Below are positions 49,304-64,000 of a DNA stretch of 64,000 nt, piece by piece. The notes beneath the pieces are model-generated. The model saw only the letters and a list, made by a program, of their open reading frames with translations, ran no database searches and was not told where the DNA came from. The stretch spans positions 62,001 to 126,000 of the forward strand of contig JAPYMA010000098.1 of assembly GCA_035041965.1 (NCBI GenBank), given 5' to 3'. Position 1 is the stretch's first letter, and every line of letters begins with the position of its first letter. The stretch comes from Anisakis pegreffii. Taxonomy: Eukaryota; Nematoda; Chromadorea; Rhabditida; Anisakidae. The position numbers were made by a program, and so were the translations under genes.

Positions 49304-50825
49304 TCAGAAACGATGCACAACAATGAGGAAGGTGATAACGTACCCGAGACCGAATCGCCATGATGACGCAGCGCCACCATAACCCCAGCCACCTCTACGC
49401 GATGGACAACATTCGTAGCCACAACAATCCTCATTATAGCCACAACTCCAAACGATCTCCTTGGGTCGACTCGATCCGTCTTCGAAATATACATTACCGA
49501 ACTTTGGATCGGATGCATCGATTGGCATACGGCACATATTTGATCGTGACATCGATTGCGGATAATAACTTGAACCCCAATAGTATGGTCGATGGTTCCA
49601 CCTGAATTTTGCTTTGAATTCGAACGCCTTTTTTTTTTCAAATATCAAATTTGTATTTTCTCATTAGGAAATATTTCTCGAACCGGAGTTTCGAGAAAAA
49701 TTCCCTTCTATCCTTTTATTTTTCTTTCGAATTTGTTACTTTTCGAAGTGATGAGCGATTTCAAGACGTAATGACTCTGGTAAAAAAAACCTTATATGAC
49801 ATATCTTATTAGTCAAGAAAATACAGTATGAAAATTATGAATGGAATCTTTCGAGAATAGATGTTGTGATGATCAAGCGACGGCTTGATTAAGTGAGAAT
49901 GGGGATGGCAAAATGTAAGATAGCCGTCGGCAAAAAAAACGAACATCATTGGTGCGACTGCACTTCGGATTAGCGCCTTGCCTGCCTGATAGGTGAGATA
50001 ACCGGCCGCAGCGCCAACAATAGCATTCTTGAATGTACTCGATCGCCCAAGTGAACCGATTCCAGATCTTGAGAAGCTGCAATTCAAATGAGGTTTGGAA
50101 AATGCATACGGAACGCACATGTAGATTGAGAATTAATCATGACAGTTCAGAAACGACGCTTTGTATAATATTTCTTTTGTTTAGAGCAGGAATGTTGAAT
50201 GTTTCATCAAAGGATTCTCTTAAGAAGTGGCAACTCTTAATCACTGCAATGATGTTGAATATGAAACGTCAATAATAAGTGGATATTGGAATAAAGCACT
50301 TTGTTCGACGTAAGTCAATGGACATTGGTATTTTCCTTTTTTCAAATGGAATAGAACCAGAGACTATAGTTCAGAATGAATATGTATAAGGAGTGCGAGT
50401 TGAAACTAAAACTTTTCCTTCTGAAATTACAAATGGAATCTTCAAGAATCGCAGACTTACGATGACGTTTTAGGCGTACGGCCCCAACTGGACGTTCCCC
50501 GACCCCATGACGACCCTCCACTCTGTCTGTTGCCCCAACCACCTCCCGTACCGAGCCTTGATCCAACACCGCCACCAGTACCCCATCCACCTCGATTACT
50601 CAATCCACCATTATGACCACCAATTCGACCCGCTCGAGATATGCCGCTACTACTACCCCGGCCAAACAGACCTCCTCCGCGGGAGGACGACATCCTCGCA
50701 CCCGATGATCCTCGACTGCCACCAATCCGTCCCCCTCCTATACCACCCCGTCTCGTATCACATCTCTCCACCACAACCGCCAAACACAACAAAATAATTA
50801 ACGATCGCTTCGAGCATGTCAACAT
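49304..50825 (-). CDS. Secreted CX-module protein with RG-rich N-terminus
   Basis: Exon 1 (50825-50461) starts ATG and encodes a signal peptide (MLTCSKRSLIILLCLAVVVE). A Gly/Arg/Ser-rich region of about 90 residues follows, with RGG, GGRIGG and WGTGGG repeats. Exon 2 starts at 50076 after TTGCAG, in phase (TC+C). It encodes …FKNAIVGAAAGYLTYQAGKA…, a hydrophobic AxxxGY-type stretch. Exon 3 (about 49610-49304) gives …RPYYWGSSYYPQ… and a CX module with six cysteines (…NMC…WSC…DCC…ECC…). It ends with a hydrophobic tail to the stop at 49304. The exon 2 to 3 join is unresolved: donors at about 49963 or 49938. CX modules are known from nematode proteins of unknown function. Likely secreted or membrane-attached. 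Confidence 0.8.
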
Positions 50826-52579
50826 GTCGTCGTCTATACAATTAACGTTCGATTCAGATCTGCTTTCACTTTAAATAATACTGAAATATGAATGTAAGTT
50901 TTTAGCAGAAATCTTCTCATTACTTTATTCGCAACAGAAGCGGGGAATGACGCACATTAGGAGACGATCAATTATATATTTGAGAAAAGGTCGAGTACAA
51001 CTCATTTCATGTGAAAAAGCTTCCAGTTATCGAGAAACTACCATCATAAGAGTACATTACCATCATAAGAGCATCTTCTAAGTTCATTATTTTAAAAAAA
51101 TTGCCTCATGGATTTTCGCATTCACCAAGGAGAAGCTATTCTATCACTTACCTAATTCAAAGAAAGGAGAGTATAAAATCAATTGCGACGAATAAACTTC
51201 AAAGTCATGGTAAACGATTTATATAAACATTGATTAAAGTGACTAGATGAAAGGAAAGCTGATTCACTGAGAAGGAATCTCTCGTTTTCAGTAGTGATTC
51301 CAGACTGGTCACTACAATAATGACAGAGTCAGCAAAGGAGAATTTGATTGTACGGAGTTATGACTCAAGTGACGTTTTCTGTTCGAATAAACTACCATAT
51401 CATTGAAATGTGGGTGAAGAATATGCGATGGAAGCAAATCTTTTTTGTTCTTAATCATAAAACAATTACGAACACTACTATGATTGCAATGATTATCACT
51501 AGGTTATTTGTTCAAGGAACGTACGAACAAGTAATACTTTTAAAAATTTCAGTAAAGAATGAAGGTTCCACATCCATGCCGACTTCTTTACATATTGCTT
51601 GAATGGGGAAATCTTGGGATCGCCAGAAGGATAGACCATCATTTACTATACGTTCCCAATCAATTGAACGAGAGCTTCAAACTTTAGTAATTTACGAAAT
51701 CGCTTGTATTAGTTTAAAAATAAGTTAAATATATCAATTTCAGCAGTCAAAACACTTTGTTCCAAAACGATGAATGGAATGCATCTCTCTTATCTAATTC
51801 GAACTAAGTGAAGAAATAAAAACTGAAATTTTGGAAGAGGAAATGGATGAAACGTTCATTTTACATGGTCCTTCGTTGATGATAACACCTGTTGTGTAGA
51901 TCAACGAACTTCTTAAGATTCAATAACAAAAACAATTCAGTTGAGTTAAACTGCCCAGCAGTTTTACAGTTATGAATCAAAGATCATTGATATGCGATCT
52001 CAGTTTGTATGGTTTTGTTTTTTTTTTTCTTCATACACTTTCTTAAGAATGATTTTTACTCTTTCTATCAAAAGAAGTAAACAAGGTTCCATAACACCTT
52101 CATCAATCAATTAGTTATATCATTATCATTGCAACTGTTTTTATAACAACACGTTAATGAGGCAGACGTTTACTAATCACATGCTATTGAACGGAACGAA
52201 GCGTCTGTTCAACTCACTCACTGTTTCTTCACCTATGAAACTGAAGGCAACAACTATAAACTTCATCTCATCCGGGTTGGATGAGTAAATGAGTGCATGA
52301 GCATTACAATTATAAATAGAAACATGCCGGCACCACGGAGTGATAGGTTAGGAATTTGTTTGGTTTTGAGTGTTCAACAAGCGACGAGTACTTAATCAAA
52401 TGGCAATGGTCAAGTACAATGCTCTGAATTATCAAAAAGAACATTTCACCATTGAATTTTAGCTATCAATGGAGTAGCAAATAATATAATAATATTTTGA
52501 AGTGGGTCCATATTTTTTATGCTCACAGAAGTTGAATCATAAAAACAGAAAGAATTGAGAAGAATAGATATTTTTGATT
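50826..52579. other. Intergenic region upstream of CX-module gene
   Basis: Probable promoter side of the minus-strand CX-module gene. AT-rich. A 14-base direct repeat TACCATCATAAGAG occurs twice near 51039-51072. No gene recognised. Confidence 0.5.
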
Positions 52580-52972
52580 TTAACCCGACGAGCTGGTCCT
52601 CTTTTCAAATGAACAAATTGGTAATTCTAATGGTAAAGTGGCCGAGAGTCGTAAAATTTGAATCACTGATTCAAAATAATTTGTATGAAATTCAAAATAA
52701 TTTGTCGAATATAGGATGGTGATAATTTGTTTCTTCATTGGATGTCTTCTGATAATAAAAACTTCGCTGTTGTCATAGCGACAAATTCTTATGATCATTG
52801 GTGAACACATGCATAAGTCAAGTGTTAAAGAAGGAAATGTTATTGCGAGGCTGCATCCAAAGCAATCCTCAATACAACCGAAATATTCATTGTCTATCGC
52901 ACAAAATGACGTGGTGAAGAAACAAATTCCGTAAGAAAAGTAAATACTACACATTTGAATAACTATTCTCAT
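52580..52972 (-). CDS. Possible secreted Cys-rich small protein
   Basis: Intronless ORF of 130 codons. The N-terminus (MRIVIQMCSIYFSYGICFFT) looks like a signal peptide. The next 40 residues hold a cysteine cluster, C-x3-C-x2-C … C-x-C … C (GCIEDCFGC … LCMCSP … ICRYDN). The last third is less protein-like and includes a duplicated TNYFEFH/TNYFES derived from a 20-base direct repeat in the DNA, so the true reading frame may splice out earlier. No family recognised; this could be chance. Confidence 0.3.
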   Translation of the reverse strand: MRIVIQMCSIYFSYGICFFTTSFCAIDNEYFGCIEDCFGCSLAITFPSLTLDLCMCSPMIIRICRYDNSEVFIIRRHPMKKQIITILYSTNYFEFHTNYFESVIQILRLSATLPLELPICSFEKRTSSSG

Positions 52973-54803
52973 GTCTGCGCATTACGAAATAAAAACAGAA
53001 TACCGGTTCCACTTCAACCGAATTACAGACAATGCAGAGTATACAGTACATATAGATATAATCAGTTAGTAGCAAATAGGCTCACTATACGCTTGACTTG
53101 ATAAAGATTAATCATTTAGGTAATGAAGAGCCAAACGGAACAAATTTTCATCCAAACTTCCATCTCTTCTACGAATCGTGCAGGTCAAACTTCGATAGCT
53201 ACTGCTCAAAATAAGTTGTAATATCAGCGAGCTTAGATGGCACCAATGAACAAATCCAATATTTCTAGTTACAATTGAAGTAAACCAACTCCTCAAGACG
53301 TCAGTGTATATTTCGCAACGTTAATGACATTAATCCAAAACAACAAATCGATTGTGCAAGCTCTTTTTGTTCGTTCTTTGTGGTCAAACCAGATTTGTTG
53401 TTTTCAAATAACAGAGTAACTGATATTTGTTACGACACATATAACCAGCAGCATTGACTGCTTAAGCAGTTAAAACTGATATCATAGGAAGGCATAAACA
53501 TGTTTTGTGTAACTCGAAACGACGTTCGTCAGCGTTTCTTTAGCTGCTATGAATAAATTAAGTGTGATTCCGGCATGTTCATCAGTGAATAACGGTAAAT
53601 TCAATTAACCTCAACAAAAGCCAACCAATATTCACCGATGGAATTGTTCCATTTGTGATCTCATGAGCAAATAAATGAACTAAACGAAATGAACACGTCA
53701 ATGTAGTAATAACACACATATTATTCAGTAATTACACAGTGATCCGGTGATTATGCGGATTAGTATACGTTCACATCTGTTGAATAACGTAAACAGCGCA
53801 CATACAATGAATAAAATATCCGGCAAAACGAACAGGAAGATTAGATAAAGCAACAATACGTTATACGTGAGGTATTCACGTCATAGAGTCTGGTCGGAAT
53901 ACCGAAACATCGCAACGATTTTTTGAAAAAACTGGTCGCAAGTCAGACGTTCAATGAATCAAATATTAATTACGAAATCGATTACTCATTCGAGGAATAA
54001 GCACTGAGCGATGTTAATTGATCAACAGCAGAGGAAGGAAGGGAATCGCTATGGAAAGGTGATGAGAAATAAATTTGCTATTGCTATAGAGAAACGACGA
54101 ATGAAAGTCATAAGACAGCAGTGATGCTAAGCGATGGATGTTAGCTGATTAAATGAATGAATTGAAGCATCGAACGGGGCAGAAGATATGGGGAGACAGC
54201 AACGAATACGAGAAATGAGTCAACGACGACGAGTCGAGAGGAGTTGTGAGGGGAGGCGGAAGGAGAGTCGAGACTTGCGATAGGCATTGATAAATAGCGA
54301 CGAGTCGAGAGCAGAGTGGCGTGTAATCGATGAAGTGATCACTGAATTGTTTGTTGGCTTTTGTTGAGGTTGATTAAAGTCGAGAGAAGAAGTATGCATG
54401 AATGAGTATTGCCTGAAGAACGAATAGATATTGTTGAATGGTTGCGTAACAGCAATGTTTCTGATACTCGATTCTTCGGCGATTCACGAACGGATATCAG
54501 CTAATCAAGCGTTGTTTATTCACAGCTGTGCCCACTTATTGCCAGACGATTGCCATGAGGCACTGCCGAAAACGATAGATGCAAACACTAGACCACATTA
54601 AAATTGCGTGCAATAGACACATTAAGAGACGAATGAACATCACGAACACAACGCTGAATATGCCGTTATGCTCAAATGAATTCATTATAAGCTTTCAAGA
54701 TGATCTGTTGTTTGCTATCAAGTGAACATAATGAATAAACATTGCTCAGTGATGGAGGCTGGTGTGAATAAGCAAAATTTTAAAAACGAATAAAGCAAAA
54801 TTT
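52973..54803. other. Intergenic region with purine-rich GTCGAG cluster
   Basis: No gene seen. At 54226-54390 a GA-rich patch contains four GTCGAG hexamers (54233, 54267, 54304, 54379), two of them in the shared 14-mer CGACGAGTCGAGAG (54227 and 54298). It may be regulatory, but no target is evident. Confidence 0.5.
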
Positions 54804-54876
54804 CGACCGCGGCAGGAGTCGAACCTGCAATCTTCGGTTCCGTAGACCGACGCGTTGTCCATTGCGCCACGCGGCC
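54804..54876 (-). tRNA. tRNA-Arg (anticodon ACG)
   Basis: On the minus strand, GGCCGCG pairs with CGCGGTC as the acceptor stem with one G-U. The D arm contains TGGCGCAATGGA (A box). The anticodon stem CGGT/ACCG encloses CTACGGA, giving ACG, which decodes CGU/CGC/CGA arginine after inosine modification. The T arm carries GGTTCGACTCC (B box). It is 73 nt with a G discriminator and no intron. A TTTT run follows just downstream as a Pol III terminator. It looks intact. Confidence 0.96.
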
Positions 54877-55636
54877 ACATATTCTGGTCCCGTTTTGTAT
54901 GATATCGAAGTTCTGAATGGCTATTTGCTAAATCTTCAAGTGATAAGAAACTTTGAAGGAATCTACTAAATCGTACAGCTGAGCTTTATTTCTCAGCATC
55001 TAAGAATTTCCTATGGAGCATACTGGTAAGTGTCTAGTAATTTGGGGCCAGGCTGAGTTGAATGATATTTTCATAGAAACTTCGCGAGTTTCCTCGAATC
55101 TCAGGACGCAGGTTGATGGAGTCTATACACAAAAATTCCGAACATAAAATTTCTGGTAATTCCGTCGATTGCTTGGAGAAATTGAACCCGAATCGATCGC
55201 TTGCAATGCGATTGTTAACTGCCAATGAGGCAGGCTGCTCGCAACAAACTGCTGCGGTACTTTGATATCAAGCATCTGCAGCCTACTGCTTAACAACAGA
55301 ACTTGCTCCAATTTGAACTATTGCATTTACAACGTTTTTTGGCTCGCTCTTTTGAGATAATGGAAATTTACAACTATTACAGTGCTCGGAACTCAAAATA
55401 ACAGAGCTGTTGTTGCATCATCAACATCTCAGAGGTCGTGGCGCAAGATGAAGCTCTTTATACACCGAACGCTAACCTGAAACAAAATGCAGAATCGCTT
55501 GGCCATCGACTAATTCTTGATCAAAACAGTTTGAAAATTTAAATCAATGCTGATATCGGCTCAAAGCAATTTTCTCAACCTGCTAAACAAATTTCTCAAT
55601 AGGAGGCGAGTTGTTGAGTGTGTTCGGTGGATAAAG

Positions 55637-55687
55637 GACCCGCTGACGGGGTCAGGCGAGAGGATTGACTACCGCCTGGGGTGGTAG
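55637..55687. other. GC-rich patch with two hairpins
   Basis: GACCC (55637-55641) pairs with GGGTC (55649-55653), and CTACC (55669-55673) with GGTAG (55683-55687). A G-rich run continues to about 55732 in otherwise AT-rich DNA. It could be a structured RNA or regulatory element; no known RNA family was recognised. Confidence 0.4.
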
Positions 55688-55858
55688 CAGGTTTGGGTGG
55701 CTGGTTAGGTTCAGAAAGGTGGAGGGGATGGTGTTGCGAACGATACGATTCGTAAGCGAGAAGAAGTGATCTATGGGCAAAAGTGATAAATGAATGAACC
55801 TTCCGTTTAGAATGTTGACTGTTTACGTATGAGAATAGATATTGGATATAACATGTGC

Positions 55859-56035
55859 ATGATGAAATAGAATATTTGTATGCACTGTTGGATGATCATC
55901 TTATCCGTTTGTGCTTGGATGATCATCATATAGTACCCTTTTGATTCGGATGATGAAATGGAACATTCGTATATACTGTTTGGAAGGAGACTATCCGTTT
56001 GTGTTTATATGATATAAACCCTTTGTGTTTTGATA
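55859..56035. repeat. Imperfect two-copy tandem repeat, about 91 bp
   Basis: GATGAAATAGAATATTTGTA… at 55861 is echoed by GATGAAATGGAACATTCGTA… at 55952. Both continue through ACTGTTKG and TATCCGTTTGTG to a shared CCCTTT. Confidence 0.65.
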
Positions 56036-56229
56036 ATCCGACTCAGTGTTATTGCAAATAAACGCGTAAAGATGGAGTTCAGGGGGGGAGGAGGGTCGTT
56101 GTTTTGTTGATGTTTTAACATCGAATAGCGGAGAAGCTATTGAATACCGCATAACTACGATCCTAATTGTAGAGCGCACTGTGGTTGTCCAGAAATCTCA
56201 TTTCTATTTTTACGACTATTTTTAGGATG

Positions 56230-56370
56230 CCAGATTTCAGGTCGCGACTATCGAGCACAGAGAATCAACTTAGTGAATTGCCTTCTAGAGTCGACAAGGC
56301 ACTGATCAGTTCTAAGAAGAGAAAACTCCGACACGATCCTCTTTATCCGACCATTACTCGAAGTTTGTGA
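56230..56370 (+). CDS. Possible 5' exon of WDR7 gene or separate terminal exon
   Basis: After a TATTTTTAG acceptor, ATGCCAGATTTCAGG… opens about 46 basic, polar codons (MPDFRSRLSSTENQLSELP…). They end at TGA 56368. A GTTTGT near the end would leave one base (A). Joined to the acceptor before 57069 this gives ATG-AAA-TAC in frame with the WDR7 start, adding an N-terminal extension not found in vertebrate WDR7. Equally it may be unrelated. Confidence 0.25.
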   Translation, partial: PDFRSRLSSTENQLSELPSRVDKALISSKKRKLRHDPLYPTITRSL

Positions 56371-57103
56371 AGCCATTGGTATAGGTGACTGCTATTCAAG
56401 GATTTTTCATTCATTTTCAATACTTGATAGTCACTATCGTATTCAAAATTCAATTACTCGAAAACCACACCACAAATTTCTCATTCTTACAATTAGAACA
56501 TCAAATTTCCTTTCGGATGTGATTGTTGAGAATTGTCCATGCAGTCTTGTCACAGCATTTTTTCACTTAAATCGCTCGCAACACCAACAGTTTTCATGAT
56601 AACCATCGAAATCAGTGATCACTGTCAAAAGCCACAATCAGTTTTTTCAAATGGAAATTACTTGCCTTGCATAGAATACACTTCTGAACTCTATTACTAG
56701 TTGCATATGGTTCTGTTCCAACTTTTATATCATTTCAATGAACTGTTGGGATTAAAATAGCCGCACTCATTAGTTATTCGAGGGCAATGCATCCAATTGC
56801 AAATGGGTTCATAGCATTTCCTCTCGTTCTCTTACTAACAACAGACACATTGATGTATATGCGCGTATATGAATGTGCTTTTCGGTTTGGTGCACACACA
56901 TTGCTTGAGCTAGCAAGCACTTTTAATTTGTTTATGAAAGAGATGGATGTAGATTATTTATCCTCCTGAATACTCTGTTCTTTAACGTCAACCGTTTTAC
57001 TCAAAAATTAAGTTCACTGAAAATTAACGTTTTTGACCTCAAACTTTGATTACTACGTTTCGTTTCAGTGAAATACCGCGTGGATTCAGCCGAAAGAGCA
57101 TCG

Positions 57104-64000
<6,897 letters not shown>

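Larger units (their letters stand above)
54877..57068. other. Intergenic region upstream of WDR7 gene
   Basis: Mostly AT-rich. It includes a GC-rich patch with two small hairpins (55637-55687), an imperfect 91-bp tandem repeat (55859-56035) and an exon-like ORF (56230-56370), each listed separately. Confidence 0.5.

Noticed and set aside
50342..50874. Plus-strand Pro/Pro-Arg ORFs opposite the Gly-rich exon
   Set aside because: Shadows of the RG-rich minus-strand exon, which has a signal peptide and in-phase donor.

Overview
The window looks like a nematode nuclear genome segment. It is AT-rich. Genes are split into many short exons with TTTCAG-type acceptors, and introns run from tens of bases to about 3 kb. 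It contains a patched-related (PTR) protein, a CX-module protein with six cysteines and a LIM/nebulin/SH3 protein of the nematode kind. I see no operon, phage or CRISPR structure. I cannot name the species.

Layout: 1-4020 is intergenic with a decayed tandem array. 4021-8064 (+) is a nine-exon FKBP15/WAFL-like gene whose FKBP domain has lost its ligand pocket. 10256-17621 (+) is a patched-related sterol-sensing-domain gene with a non-autonomous hAT element inside an intron. A second hAT copy lies about 470 bp downstream. 18875-31126 is a gene-poor 12 kb stretch with one unassigned minus-strand ORF. 31127-41593 (+) is a LASP-type LIM and SH3 gene in nine exons, carrying a perfect 27-bp intronic hairpin. 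44890-48333 (+) is a tentative two-exon gene with a third hAT copy in its intron. 49304-50825 (-) is a secreted Gly/Arg/Ser-rich CX-module protein. 52580-52972 (-) is a possible small secreted Cys-rich protein. 54804-54876 (-) is tRNA-Arg(ACG). 57104-64000 (+) is the N-terminal two thirds of WDR7 (rabconnectin-3 beta), which runs off the window.

Functionally these are unrelated housekeeping and cell-biology genes: endosome/actin (FKBP15), membrane/lipid or cuticle-related (PTR), actin and muscle attachment (LASP), and V-ATPase regulation (WDR7). Exon chains were built by eye from splice consensus, reading-frame phase and similarity to remembered families. Where phase closes across several exons I am confident; unresolved joins are stated in each entry. 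I found no new multi-gene system. The most unusual signals are the three hAT copies with 8-bp target duplications (two sharing a 593-bp identical core), the intronic perfect hairpin, the degenerate FKBP domain with an alternative last exon, and a Shadoo-like domain order in the CX-module protein.
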